This document shows positions 50,744 to 59,411 of a stretch of 64,000 nucleotides of DNA, piece by piece (position 1 is the stretch's first letter; each line of letters starts with the position of its first letter). Both the position numbers and the translations under genes were made by a program. The notes under the pieces were generated by a model. It was not told where the DNA came from and ran no database searches. It was given only the letters and a program-made list of their open reading frames with translations. The stretch is from an uncultured bacterium (GTDB taxonomy: Bacteria > Cyanobacteriota > Vampirovibrionia > Gastranaerophilales > JAILCC01), in NCBI GenBank assembly GCA_949283935.1, contig CASDUJ010000011.1, forward strand, positions 1-64,000. Direction: 5' to 3'.

Positions 50744-51613
50744 ATGAAATTGTGGAAGTACATAATAATTTTTATATTTTTGATATTAAGTGCGAGAGCC
50801 AAAGCTGCTGATTATCCCTCAGAATATGCATTGTATACAGTATTTTGTCCTGCAGAACCATACGAGATAGCAAGTCCATTTTCCAGAGGAGTACAAAGCT
50901 TATCAGGTTTAAATTTGATTGCATCTAAAATAGCAGCGAAAGAAATAAAAAAGAATCTTTCATCTTTTGCAGAGGGAAATATAAAAGTTAAAGTTCACTC
51001 TTTTAGTGCAACAGATGCAAAGGCAGGAAAATTTAAAAGTTTTGAAGTAAAAGGTAAAGATATTTGTATATATTCAATTTTTATTTCTGAAATAATGGCG
51101 AAGACTCGATGTAAATATATACATTTAAACATGGAAACAGAACCGATAGAATTAAAAGAGCCTATGGCTATTGATTTTACGGCGCAATTTAGTGAAAATG
51201 ATTTGAATAACATTTTGCGAACTACTACTTACAAAAAATATTTTCTGTCTTTAAAATTTAATTCTAAAAAATTAAATCTTATAGAAGTAAGTCATCCAAG
51301 AGTTTCTTTAAAGAATAATAAATTTCATTTCAAAGCAAACGTAAAAGCGCCATTTATAAAAACTTTTATTTTTAATATTCAGTCTGATTTAAAAATAATA
51401 GATAACAAAATAAAAATAGCAAATATGTTAATTGGTTCAAATAGTAAAAAAATTGATATTTCAAGCACGAAATATTTTGTTGGAATATTTAATCCTTTAT
51501 GGTTTGCCCAATTAGTTTTGGAAGAACACGATTGCAAAACTCTCTTGAAAAGTGTTAAAATTCGTAATGAGAAAGTAATAATTGACGGCTCAATATTTTT
51601 GCGTAAAAGTTAA
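50744..51613 (+). CDS. DUF2993/LmeA-like exported protein
   Basis: The 289-residue protein has a signal peptide (MKLWKYIIIFIFLILSARAKAAD). The body resembles DUF2993/LmeA lipid-binding proteins of cyanobacteria and actinobacteria: LIASKIAAKEIKKNLSSF, SFEVKGKDICIYSIFISEIMAKT, MAIDFTAQFSENDLNNILRTT and VSLKNNKFHFKANV. These periplasmic proteins may bind or move lipids. AGGAAGG precedes ATG 50744. It lies in the truB transcript, followed by the GerMN gene. Similarity is partial, so the family is tentative. Confidence 0.65.
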   Translation: MKLWKYIIIFIFLILSARAKAADYPSEYALYTVFCPAEPYEIASPFSRGVQSLSGLNLIASKIAAKEIKKNLSSFAEGNIKVKVHSFSATDAKAGKFKSFEVKGKDICIYSIFISEIMAKTRCKYIHLNMETEPIELKEPMAIDFTAQFSENDLNNILRTTTYKKYFLSLKFNSKKLNLIEVSHPRVSLKNNKFHFKANVKAPFIKTFIFNIQSDLKIIDNKIKIANMLIGSNSKKIDISSTKYFVGIFNPLWFAQLVLEEHDCKTLLKSVKIRNEKVIIDGSIFLRKS

Positions 51614-51622
51614 GGAGCATAA

Positions 51623-52246
51623 ATGATAAAAGGAATTTTTTTATTTTTAATAATTTGTATAATTACTCTTGGAGCAGCATTTTTTGTAAAAGATAAATTG
51701 GGATTTGATGCTCTTGAAAATTTTGATATAGATAAATTTACAGGTGCATTAACTCATGAAAATTTTAGAAATAACGGAAAAGATATTGTAAAAAAACTTG
51801 AAAAAGAAAAACAATTATCCGAAGAAGATGAAAATCAAGCACAAGTATATTTTTTAAAATTGGCAGATGGAGATAATGTAAAATTTTCGACAGCAAAAAA
51901 GGAAGTAAAATCTGAAAGTGATAAGTTTCGAGCTGCTATGGAAGCACTTTTTTCGGGTCCATCAGGAATAGAAAAAATTGCTGGAGTTTATTCAGAAATT
52001 CCTCCTGAAACTAAACTTTTGGGAATTAAAGAAGATGCAAATTCTTACACGATAAATATTTCAGATGATTTTGAAATGGGTGGCGGAGCAGATAGTATGA
52101 AAGTAAGAGTTAATCAATTAATTACAACTGCAACTCAAGCTGCAAATGGGAAAGATGTTTATTTGGAAATAAACGGAAAAAGAGCTGAATATATTGGTGG
52201 AGAAGGTATCATGATTTTGCAGCCCTTACAAAGGAATTTAAAATAG
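51623..52246 (+). CDS. GerMN-domain protein, membrane anchored
   Basis: The 207-residue protein begins with an N-terminal membrane helix (about 3-22), then a polar linker and a GerMN domain (about 90-200): VYFLKLADGDNVKFSTAKKEV, FRAAMEALFSGPSGIE and GVYSEIPPETKLLGIKEDANSYTINISDDFEMGGGADSMKVRVNQLITTATQ. GerMN domains occur on envelope proteins in many bacteria, including those that do not sporulate. AAGGAG precedes ATG 51623. It follows the LmeA-like gene by nine bases. Confidence 0.82.
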   Translation: MIKGIFLFLIICIITLGAAFFVKDKLGFDALENFDIDKFTGALTHENFRNNGKDIVKKLEKEKQLSEEDENQAQVYFLKLADGDNVKFSTAKKEVKSESDKFRAAMEALFSGPSGIEKIAGVYSEIPPETKLLGIKEDANSYTINISDDFEMGGGADSMKVRVNQLITTATQAANGKDVYLEINGKRAEYIGGEGIMILQPLQRNLK

Positions 52247-52261
52247 TTTTGAGGAAAATTA

Positions 52262-52531
52262 ATGAGAAAAGAAGATATAACAGATGAAAAATTGGATTAT
52301 TATGTTAATCTTGAATGGACTCTTGAATTTGGGGAAGATTTAGATTTTGAAGGAAAAAATTATCATTATATAAAATTAAAAGAATTTGAAGAATTTGTGT
52401 ATTGTGGCAAAACAAAAGAAATTTGTTTGCAAAACTATAAAAAACAATTACGCTGGTTGATTAAAGTTATGTTAGAATTTGATGATCCTATTCCAGTCCC
52501 TGGCGAATACGAAGAAGATAGTTTTGATTAA
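52262..52531 (+). CDS. Orphan HicB-like small protein
   Basis: The 89-residue acidic protein has a HicB-type tail: FVYCGKTKEICLQNYKKQLRWLIKVMLEFDDPIPVPGEYEED, resembling the helix plus PIPxP ending of HicB antitoxins. No HicA toxin (a short basic dsRNA-binding-like protein) lies beside it and no extra DNA-binding domain is attached. It could be a domesticated HicB-fold protein. GAGG precedes ATG 52262, and it follows the GerMN gene by 15 bases. Confidence 0.55.
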   Translation: MRKEDITDEKLDYYVNLEWTLEFGEDLDFEGKNYHYIKLKEFEEFVYCGKTKEICLQNYKKQLRWLIKVMLEFDDPIPVPGEYEEDSFD

Positions 52532-52642
52532 ATAGTTTGGTATTGTTTGTGCTATATTTCTATTTGTTGCTTGCATAGCAGCTTGAAATTTATTTTTCTT
52601 TTGGTTAATATGTAAAAATAAAATAGAAACGAGGTTCACATC

Positions 52643-52831
52643 ATGTCAAGAGAATGCGCAGTATGCGGCAAAACAGCTAATAAAGCAAACAAAATTTCTT
52701 TTTCACATAAAGCAAATGTTCATCGTCAGGTTCCTAACTTGCAAACTGTTACTGCTGTTATTAATGGAAAAGTTCAAAAGATTAAAGTTTGTACTTCTTG
52801 TATTAAAGCAAACAAAGTTCAAAAAGTTTAG
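52643..52831 (+). CDS. rpmB: Large ribosomal subunit protein bL28, zinc form
   Basis: The 62-residue protein matches bL28: SRECAVCGKTANKANKISFSHKANVHRQVPNLQTV, ending in KVCTSCIKANKVQKV. The two CxxC pairs (C5-C8 and the pair near the end) make the zinc-binding (C+) form. GAGG precedes ATG 52643. It is a single gene with its own promoter region between the HicB-like gene and glutaredoxin. Confidence 0.96.
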   Translation: MSRECAVCGKTANKANKISFSHKANVHRQVPNLQTVTAVINGKVQKIKVCTSCIKANKVQKV

Positions 52832-52898
52832 ATATTGTCCAAATGTGTGTTGAATATTTTTTATATAAAACTTATTCTTAATAAATTAGGAGGTTTGA

Positions 52899-53153
52899 AT
52901 GAAAAATGTTCAGATTTATACAACAACTCAATGTCCTTTTTGTGTTAATGCAAAAAGATTGCTCAAGGCAAAAGGAATAGAATTTGAGGAAATAAATATA
53001 TCAGACAATGAAGCTTATATGATAAATGAATTGGCTAAAAGGACTGGTATTTATACGGTTCCACAAATATTTGTAAATGAAGAATTTATAGGTGGTTGTG
53101 ATGATTTATATAAGCTTGAAAGGCAAAATAAACTGGACGAAATTTTGAAATAG
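52899..53153 (+). CDS. Glutaredoxin (CPFC type)
   Basis: The 84-residue protein is a classic Grx3-like dithiol glutaredoxin: active site TTQCPFCVNAKRLLKAKGIEFEEINI, cis-Pro TVPQIFVN and the GGCDDLY glutathione-binding motif. It reduces disulfides or glutathione mixed disulfides in the cytoplasm. AGGAGG precedes ATG 52899. A terminator follows at once. Confidence 0.95.
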   Translation: MKNVQIYTTTQCPFCVNAKRLLKAKGIEFEEINISDNEAYMINELAKRTGIYTVPQIFVNEEFIGGCDDLYKLERQNKLDEILK

Positions 53154-53185
53154 AAAAAATGACGCTTATAAGCGTCATTTTTTTT
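53154..53185. terminator. Terminator between glutaredoxin and the 535-residue gene
   Basis: TGACGCT-TATA-AGCGTCA is flanked by an A-run and a T-run of eight, so it can work for the plus-strand glutaredoxin gene and the minus-strand gene ending at 53205. Confidence 0.9.
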
Positions 53186-53204
53186 ATAATTGTGGCAAAA
53201 TCTC

Positions 53205-54812
53205 TTAATACCAAGTAAATTGTTGCCTTGCTTCGTTCGCTTTTTCAATTAAATCATCTCTTTCAGGCATGGTCACAGCTGCACCTGCTATTCTTGAGCG
53301 ACCTGATAAGAATGTCATGTCTGGGTTAACAAGAGCTTTATTTTTATAGTCTGTCATTAGTTTAAGGTAGAGATCTTCGCATTTACCTAGCTCTTTAAAA
53401 TCAGGATTTTTCCTTGCTGCTTGTAAGTTAGTTAAGAATTCTCTTAATTGTCTTCTCGAAAGTTTAGTATAACCATTTGCTATATTTTGGGCTATATCGT
53501 TACCAAAAGCAATCAAATCATCTTTTGTTTTGTACTTAATGTTACCTATAGCAGCTTGCAAATAGCTTTTTGCGTTTCCACTATCTATCTTGGCGCCTGT
53601 AGTTTTGATTTTGCCCGTTGCAGCTATACCTTTTTTACTTTCTTTTATTGCAATTCCAATCCCTTTTGCTGTATCGGTTGTTATTTTAACAGGTTTTTCA
53701 ACAATTTTAATTGCTGGTTTTGCGGTTTTTTTAGCAATTTCTAATCCATCCTGAGCCTTTCCTATTAAGCCTCCTTTGCTTACTTTATCGCTTGAAACTT
53801 TTATTAAACCTAATTTTTTGCCTGCTACGATAGCATCTTGTCTTAATGCAAGAGTATCTTTGATGGCTTTTTCCCTAGCTGCACTTAGCGCAGCATCATT
53901 TTTCATTGCTGGATTTTGTTTTATGGCTTCTGCGATTGATTTCTTTCGTTCTAATAATGCAGAGCGAGATTCTCTGTATGTAGTTACTTTTTGTTTTAAA
54001 CTACTTTTGGACATGCCTTTAGCAGTTAAGCCTGCAGTAACAACCATGCCTGTACCAGTTCCGATACCTCTATATGCTGCTCTAGCCTCTGCATCTGTTT
54101 TGAAATTTCCTTTAAGGGCCTTGAATCCATTCCAAGCAAGTATTCCAAGACCAACAATAGCTACTCCAGCAGCGAGAATTGCACCTAAAGGAGGGCAAGC
54201 AATACCGGCTGCTGCACAACCTGCTGCTATTCCTTTTATTGCTAATCCTGTACCTACTGCTACTACAGCTGTTTTAACAGGATTTTTTACCATTGCTTTT
54301 GTTGGATCTACTACGGCTCCTTTTACGACATATGCTAATTTTTCACTTCCTGAAATTTTTCCATCGTCGGCTTCGTCTACATGTGTAGCTTTTTCGTCAA
54401 TACCCATCATACTATCCAAGCCATCTGATAGGTTATCTATACCTTCATCCCACTTTTTAGATGTTTCATCTAAAAGACCAAAACAATTCCATAAATTATA
54501 CCAAGCTCTACCATTATCTTTTTTCTCTTTTGGTGCAACTTTATGGCCTCCATCAAAGAGAATATATACGTATTCTGACTTGCCGTTTCTAGTTATCTTT
54601 TGTTTGGTATAAGTTTTGCCTTCATGCGTAATTTCTAAAGGAGAATTTTCATTGGGTTTAATTGATAAAACATTAAAAGATTTTTCTCCGCCTTGAAATA
54701 TAATGCTTTCTATTTTAATATTTCTGTTATCGGTAGATTTAGTTTCTAGAGTTGTTTGCTGTGCATTTTGCCTTTTGGGTTCAAGTGTTACTGCACCTAG
54801 TCCATTTGCCAT
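53205..54812 (-). CDS. Large unknown protein with EF-hand-like loop and hydrophobic core
   Basis: The 535-residue protein has no classical signal peptide. It shows an EF-hand-like loop DEADDGKISGSE (D146-E157; Asp1, Asp5, Gly6, Ile8 and Glu12 match, third position is Ala), then a long Ala/Gly-rich hydrophobic stretch (about 181-229) and a Lys-rich, helical, Thr/Lys-repeat region, ending in a helical C-terminus. This layout recalls exported or membrane-inserting proteins and translocators, but no family is recognised. GGAGG precedes ATG 54812. It lies after the flagellin gene on the same strand, separated by a terminator, with its own promoter-like element. Confidence 0.7.
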   Translation of the reverse strand: MANGLGAVTLEPKRQNAQQTTLETKSTDNRNIKIESIIFQGGEKSFNVLSIKPNENSPLEITHEGKTYTKQKITRNGKSEYVYILFDGGHKVAPKEKKDNGRAWYNLWNCFGLLDETSKKWDEGIDNLSDGLDSMMGIDEKATHVDEADDGKISGSEKLAYVVKGAVVDPTKAMVKNPVKTAVVAVGTGLAIKGIAAGCAAAGIACPPLGAILAAGVAIVGLGILAWNGFKALKGNFKTDAEARAAYRGIGTGTGMVVTAGLTAKGMSKSSLKQKVTTYRESRSALLERKKSIAEAIKQNPAMKNDAALSAAREKAIKDTLALRQDAIVAGKKLGLIKVSSDKVSKGGLIGKAQDGLEIAKKTAKPAIKIVEKPVKITTDTAKGIGIAIKESKKGIAATGKIKTTGAKIDSGNAKSYLQAAIGNIKYKTKDDLIAFGNDIAQNIANGYTKLSRRQLREFLTNLQAARKNPDFKELGKCEDLYLKLMTDYKNKALVNPDMTFLSGRSRIAGAAVTMPERDDLIEKANEARQQFTWY

Positions 54813-54863
54813 AATTGTATATCCTCCAATTTCTTCCCGTTCATGCCAATATTTAATTTCCTA

Positions 54864-54898
54864 TATTTATATAAAAACAAATATTATTGTATAATTGC
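54864..54898 (-). promoter_or_regulatory. GCAA-N16-GTTTTTAT element (strong copy)
   Basis: Minus-strand reading: TAGCAATT, spacing 16, then GTTTTTATATAAATATAGG. Bases 54864-54886 are identical to 33385-33407. It lies 52-86 bases before ATG 54812, after the flagellin terminator, so it should drive the 535-residue gene. Confidence 0.65.
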
Positions 54899-54902
54899 TA
54901 AT

Positions 54903-54936
54903 TAAAAAAGACCGAACATTCGTTCGGTCTTAAAAG
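54903..54936 (-). terminator. Terminator after flagellin
   Basis: On the minus strand AAGACCGAAC pairs with GTTCGGTCTT around GAAT; A-rich and T-rich flanks follow. It lies 18 bases beyond the flagellin stop and keeps the next gene under its own control. Confidence 0.9.
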
Positions 54937-54953
54937 TTCAAGCAAATTATTTA

Positions 54954-55805
54954 TTAGCCCAACAAAGATAATGCAATTGATGGATTTGAATTTGCTTGAG
55001 CAAGTAATGTAGCTGAGCTTTGTTGTAATATTTGTTGTTTTGTTAACTCAGCAGCCTCCTTAGCAATATCTGCATCCCTGAGTTCTGATAATGATGCGGA
55101 TAGGTTTTCGCTCTTTATTAATAAACTGTCCATTGTTGATTCAAGTCTGTTTTGGTATGCGCCAATTTTTGATCTGGCTGAGGATACCTTATCTATTGCT
55201 TCATCAATTGTTGAAATAAAGTCAGAAGATAGTTGAGCTGAAGAAAATGCTGCATCAATACCAGTTTTGCTAAATTGATCACTAAGTGCAGTTGCAGTCA
55301 TTTTAATTAAAGCATCGCTAATGTCTAGTCTATTATCAACACCAGAATTAGCTCCTATTTGAAGAACAAGGCCAGTGTTGTTGTCGGAACTTAATAAAGG
55401 TATATCACTAAATTGAGATACATTAGCTAATCTTGTAATTTCTTCAAAGCGAGCTTGTACTTCGTTTTCAATCATTGCACGTTCTGCAGTGGAATAAGTT
55501 CCATTTGCTGCTTGAACTGCTAAGTCTCTAATTCTTTGAAGATGATCTTGAATAACTGACATATCTCCTTCTGCAGTTTGAAGAAGATTGATACCATGTT
55601 GAGTGTTTTCTTGAGCTACTTCGGTTCCATTGACTTGAGACAACATATTTTCGGCAATGGAAAGTCCTGCAGCATCATCTGCGGCTCTGTTGATTTTGAA
55701 ACCTGTTGACAGACGTTCGATGGCTTTGCTTACACCTGCATTGGCAGTGTTTAAATTTCTTTGTACCATCAATGAAGTAACGTTAGTGTTTACTACAATG
55801 CTCAT
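54954..55805 (-). CDS. fliC: Flagellin
   Basis: The 283-residue filament protein has the conserved D0/D1 ends only: MSIVVNTNVTSLMVQRNLNTANAGVSKAIERLSTGFKINRAADDAAGLSIAENM and IGAYQNRLESTMDSLLIKSENLSASLSELRDADIAKEAAELTKQQILQQSSATLLAQANSNPSIALSLLG. The variable D2/D3 region is nearly absent, so the filament would be thin and plain. AAGGAG precedes ATG 55805. A sigma-28-like promoter and an 8-base UTR hairpin lie upstream. It is the only flagellin in the window and it stands apart from the basal-body locus by about 32 kb. Confidence 0.97.
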   Translation of the reverse strand: MSIVVNTNVTSLMVQRNLNTANAGVSKAIERLSTGFKINRAADDAAGLSIAENMLSQVNGTEVAQENTQHGINLLQTAEGDMSVIQDHLQRIRDLAVQAANGTYSTAERAMIENEVQARFEEITRLANVSQFSDIPLLSSDNNTGLVLQIGANSGVDNRLDISDALIKMTATALSDQFSKTGIDAAFSSAQLSSDFISTIDEAIDKVSSARSKIGAYQNRLESTMDSLLIKSENLSASLSELRDADIAKEAAELTKQQILQQSSATLLAQANSNPSIALSLLG

Positions 55806-55833
55806 TTTGATTCTCCTTAATCATTCAAGTAAC

Positions 55834-55855
55834 GTATGTGGTTCCTTCCACATAC
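55834..55855 (-). other. 5' UTR hairpin of the flagellin mRNA
   Basis: GTATGTGG-N6-CCACATAC is a perfect 8-base stem, about 28 bases before the flagellin start codon and just downstream of its promoter. It probably stabilises or regulates the message. Confidence 0.6.
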
Positions 55856-55859
55856 TATT

Positions 55860-55886
55860 ATTTCGGCGCTTTTAAAGGTTTCTATA
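55860..55886 (-). promoter_or_regulatory. Sigma-28-like promoter of flagellin
   Basis: On the minus strand TATAGAAA (55879-55886) is four of eight and GCCGAAAT (55860-55867) six of eight against the FliA consensus, with the expected 11-base spacing. It lies 55 bases before the start codon. Confidence 0.6.
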
Positions 55887-55996
55887 TATGAACAAAGTTT
55901 GATATTTCTTATACTTAAGTATGATTTTTACTAATATACTTGTAATCTTCCATTAAGATTTTAGGCATGCTATTATGATAAAAAGAGATAAAGTAA

Positions 55997-57559
55997 ATGA
56001 AGAAATTTTTAAAAGAAATATTTGCCAAAATAAAAAATCTTGATAAAAATATAAACTCATACAAAATCAAGACACAAAGTGTATTTATGCCATCTAAAGC
56101 ATATTTAAATTGGGGAATAAATCTTGCTTTAGAAGGTAAAATTAATGATGCAATTGAAAAGTTTGAAATGTCTTCTAATATGTCTGTAACAGATCCTGAA
56201 AGTTTTCTGAATTGGGGAATTGCTTTAGCTAAATTACATCGTTTTGAAGAAGCTGTTCAAAAATTTGACGAGGCTTTGAAAGTTGACAAAACTTATTCTT
56301 CTGCTTATTCATTAAAAGGAGCAGCATTAGTTGAATTAAATAAACATGAGGAAGCTTTAGATTGCTATAAAATGGCAGTAAAATATGCTCCATTTGATCC
56401 CGAAATTTATGTAAATTGGGGCGTAGCTTTAGCTAGATTAAATCAAAAATCTAAAGCTGAAGTACAATTTAAAAAGGCTTTAGGACTTTCTTTACATAAT
56501 GTTAATGCCTCGTTTTTGCTTGGAGTAGTATTGTATGAGCAAAATAAATTGGATGAAGCTTCTGAAGCTTTTAAATATACTGTTAGTATTGATAATACTC
56601 ATGCAATGGCATTTTATTATTTGTCTTTAACTTATACGAAACTTGAAAAATATAACGAAGCTTTACAATGTGCTAAAATTACTGTTCAACTTGTTCCTTT
56701 CAGAATTGATTTTATGGTTAATTTAGCTGAATGTTATTATGATGAAGGAAAGATAAAAAATGCGATAAGGACTTATCATTCTATAAAACTTATATCTCCA
56801 GAAGCTTATCCTTTATTAATTTCTGCAGGTATTTTTTGGCAAAAAGTAAAGAAATTTCAAAAATCTATTAAATATTTGGAGAAAGCTATAAAAAAACCAC
56901 AAGCAGATATTTTGACTAAATATTATTTAGCAATTTCTTATGCAGGTGATAACAGATTAATAGATTCGAAAAATCTTTTTTTAGATATTTTAAAAGAAAA
57001 TCCCGACTTTCACGATGCTTCAATAAAACTTGCTATTTTGTACAAGAGTAACGAAGATTATGACTTTGCAATAAATTTATTTGAAAATGTTTTTTCTAAA
57101 ACAAAACAATACACTCAATATTATAAATTTTTGGCAGATTGCTATCGTTTAAAAGGTTCCATAGATAAGGCTATGGAATATTACCATAAAATGTTAGAAT
57201 ATTACCCGCATGACATAGATGTTCAAATTGAGCTTGCTCAAATATATTTTACACACTTAAAAGATTACAAAAATGCTACCAGAATGATTAGAACAGCTTA
57301 CAAGCAAAAAAAAGATGATGTGAAAATTAATATTCTTTTTGCTTTAATTTTAGCAGAAGATGGGTACATAGATAATGCAATTGAAAAAATAAACGCAGCA
57401 ATTGTTTTAGACGAAAATAATATAGATACTTATCTTAGAAAAGCGTATATTTTGAAAAAATCTAAGCATAATTCCCAATATCATGAGTTTATTGATTTTC
57501 TAAAAACAAAATTTCCTGAACACATACAATATATTCAATCTGTACTAACTTCTTATTAA
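55997..57559 (+). CDS. Large TPR-repeat protein
   Basis: The 520-residue protein has about a dozen tetratricopeptide repeats from residue 30 to the end (for example AYLNWGINLALEGKINDAIEKFEMSSNMS and LKVDKTYSSAYSLKGAALVELNKHEEALDCYKMAV). It lacks a signal peptide; the first 25 residues are basic and helical. It is divergent from flagellin, with an ATACTTAAGTAT palindrome in the shared intergenic region. The partner is unknown; a role in motility is possible only from position. Confidence 0.83.
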   Translation: MKKFLKEIFAKIKNLDKNINSYKIKTQSVFMPSKAYLNWGINLALEGKINDAIEKFEMSSNMSVTDPESFLNWGIALAKLHRFEEAVQKFDEALKVDKTYSSAYSLKGAALVELNKHEEALDCYKMAVKYAPFDPEIYVNWGVALARLNQKSKAEVQFKKALGLSLHNVNASFLLGVVLYEQNKLDEASEAFKYTVSIDNTHAMAFYYLSLTYTKLEKYNEALQCAKITVQLVPFRIDFMVNLAECYYDEGKIKNAIRTYHSIKLISPEAYPLLISAGIFWQKVKKFQKSIKYLEKAIKKPQADILTKYYLAISYAGDNRLIDSKNLFLDILKENPDFHDASIKLAILYKSNEDYDFAINLFENVFSKTKQYTQYYKFLADCYRLKGSIDKAMEYYHKMLEYYPHDIDVQIELAQIYFTHLKDYKNATRMIRTAYKQKKDDVKINILFALILAEDGYIDNAIEKINAAIVLDENNIDTYLRKAYILKKSKHNSQYHEFIDFLKTKFPEHIQYIQSVLTSY

Positions 57560-57640
57560 TTGTTATTCTGCAAGTATTCCTTTACAAATTGGCAAAAACA
57601 TTAAGTTGTATTAAAATCAAATCATTGAGGATGAGGTTTG

Positions 57641-59404
57641 ATGATTAAAAAGTTTTTTTATACATTGTTAATTTTATTTTTTATTGTGATTTCTCCTGTT
57701 TTTTCTGCAGATTTCAAAATATTAAATGTAAAACTTGATAATAGCGAAAATATTATATTATTAAATGGAAATACAACTAGTATAAATGTAGATTATAATG
57801 CTGGTTTTTCTGAAAAACCACTTAGAGCATATATAGACCTTAATGATGCAATATTTTTGGAAAATAAAAAAACAATTGAATTAAAAAATAGTCCAATACA
57901 AAAAGTTGTAATTGCGCAATTTTCCACAAATCCTAATAAGGTTAGATTGGTTTTTTATTCAGATTCTATAAATGCTTTAAAAAATATTAAATTAGTAAGA
58001 AATGGTCAAGCACTCACATTTAAGTTAAAAAATTTTGATTACATGGATGCAAATATTCCAATAATTTTTTCTGATATTCTGCCAAAAGAATACAAAGATA
58101 TTCAAGGAAAAACAATCAAAGAAATTCAATATTCTGGGTATATTCTTACAAATATTTGCAAAACTAATTCAGGACTTTTGTTAAGTGGAATAGGAAATGT
58201 AAAATTATCCAGACCTTTTATCCTTACTGATCCTATAAGAATTGTATTTGATATGCAAAATGCAATTGTTCAAAAGAAAGAATTTTATGGAGAATATACT
58301 TTGTCTAATGGAGACAAAATAAAAATAGGTCAATTTTCTTCAGGAACTTTAAGATTTGTAGTTACTACAAATACACCTGTTTTGTACAAAGCTTTTATTT
58401 CTCCTGATCTACAATCTATTTTTCTTACTAATACAGAAACAATGGACAAAGGGGCTTTGCCTAATACAAATTTGCCTGCCAGTTTAAAAAAGATAGAAGT
58501 AAAACAAAATAATACAAACGAAACTTTTATTACAATGCAATTTAATGCACCTGTAATACATGCCTTAAGAAAAACTTATAACAAATTTTTAATAGATCTT
58601 TTAAATGTTAATTTTGAAGCTAACAAAGAATTATTTAAAACATCAAAAACAAAGCAATTTGAAGGATTTACTGTACAAAAAATGAACGAAAAATTAAATT
58701 CTTTGTCATTACTTTTCCCCGTTAGTGATACTTTAAAAGTAGAAACAGGTATGACTCAAGATGGAAAGACAATTGCAATCAAACTTTCTGGCACATTAGA
58801 AGAAAAACAAACAGAAATTAAAAACAATAAAATCCAAACTACAAAAGAAATTGTAGCACTTCCTTTAAAAAACAAAGTTATTGTTGTTGATGCAGGACAT
58901 GGAGGAAAAGATTCAGGAGCGATATCAGGTAAAATGTATGAAAAAGTTCCTGCTTTAAAAATGGCTCTTTTACTTCAAAAAAATTTGGAAGCAAAAGGAG
59001 CAAAAGTTATTATGACAAGAGATGATGATACTTTTGTAAGTTTACAAGATAGAGTAAGCATTTCTAATTTTGAAAATGCTGATTTGTTTGTAAGTATTCA
59101 CCTTAATTCGTCTGAAAAAAGTCACATTAATGGAATAGAAACTCATTGGTACAAAGCAAATAGTCAAGATTTAGCTCAAGATGTACATAATGAATTAATA
59201 AAAAATATCAAAGCAAATGACAGGGGGTTATTTAAATCTATGTTTTATGTTATAAATCATACTAGTGCACCTGCAATTTTAGTTGAAACAGGTTTTATAT
59301 CAAATTCGCAAGAACGTAATGAACTTTTTGCAGATGACAGACAAAAAGCTACAGCAAAAGCAATAGCTGATGGTATTGTTGAGTATTTTTCGAAAAAAAG
59401 ATAA
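57641..59404 (+). CDS. N-acetylmuramoyl-L-alanine amidase with AMIN domains
   Basis: The 587-residue exported protein has a signal peptide (MIKKFFYTLLILFFIVISPVFSA), three AMIN-like beta repeats (about 25-385) for peptidoglycan/septum targeting, and a C-terminal Amidase_3 domain: VVDAGHGGKDSGA, FVSLQDRVSISN, LFVSIHLNSSE, and AILVETGFISN with the catalytic Glu. The zinc His residues are visible. It splits peptide side chains from glycan during cell separation. ATG 57641 is preferred over TTG 57638, with GAGG upstream. It is followed by murI. Confidence 0.94.
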   Translation: MIKKFFYTLLILFFIVISPVFSADFKILNVKLDNSENIILLNGNTTSINVDYNAGFSEKPLRAYIDLNDAIFLENKKTIELKNSPIQKVVIAQFSTNPNKVRLVFYSDSINALKNIKLVRNGQALTFKLKNFDYMDANIPIIFSDILPKEYKDIQGKTIKEIQYSGYILTNICKTNSGLLLSGIGNVKLSRPFILTDPIRIVFDMQNAIVQKKEFYGEYTLSNGDKIKIGQFSSGTLRFVVTTNTPVLYKAFISPDLQSIFLTNTETMDKGALPNTNLPASLKKIEVKQNNTNETFITMQFNAPVIHALRKTYNKFLIDLLNVNFEANKELFKTSKTKQFEGFTVQKMNEKLNSLSLLFPVSDTLKVETGMTQDGKTIAIKLSGTLEEKQTEIKNNKIQTTKEIVALPLKNKVIVVDAGHGGKDSGAISGKMYEKVPALKMALLLQKNLEAKGAKVIMTRDDDTFVSLQDRVSISNFENADLFVSIHLNSSEKSHINGIETHWYKANSQDLAQDVHNELIKNIKANDRGLFKSMFYVINHTSAPAILVETGFISNSQERNELFADDRQKATAKAIADGIVEYFSKKR

Positions 59405-59411
59405 GGGAAAG

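Noticed and set aside
53776-54612. A 278-residue open frame on the plus strand.
   Set aside because: It is a long shadow of the 535-residue minus-strand gene, which has a strong ribosome site and a promoter element; the plus-strand frame has neither.
59370-59411. A longer start for murI overlapping the amidase gene.
   Set aside because: The added leader is basic and unlike glutamate racemase; ATG 59412 has a ribosome site and begins just before the conserved GVFDSG motif.
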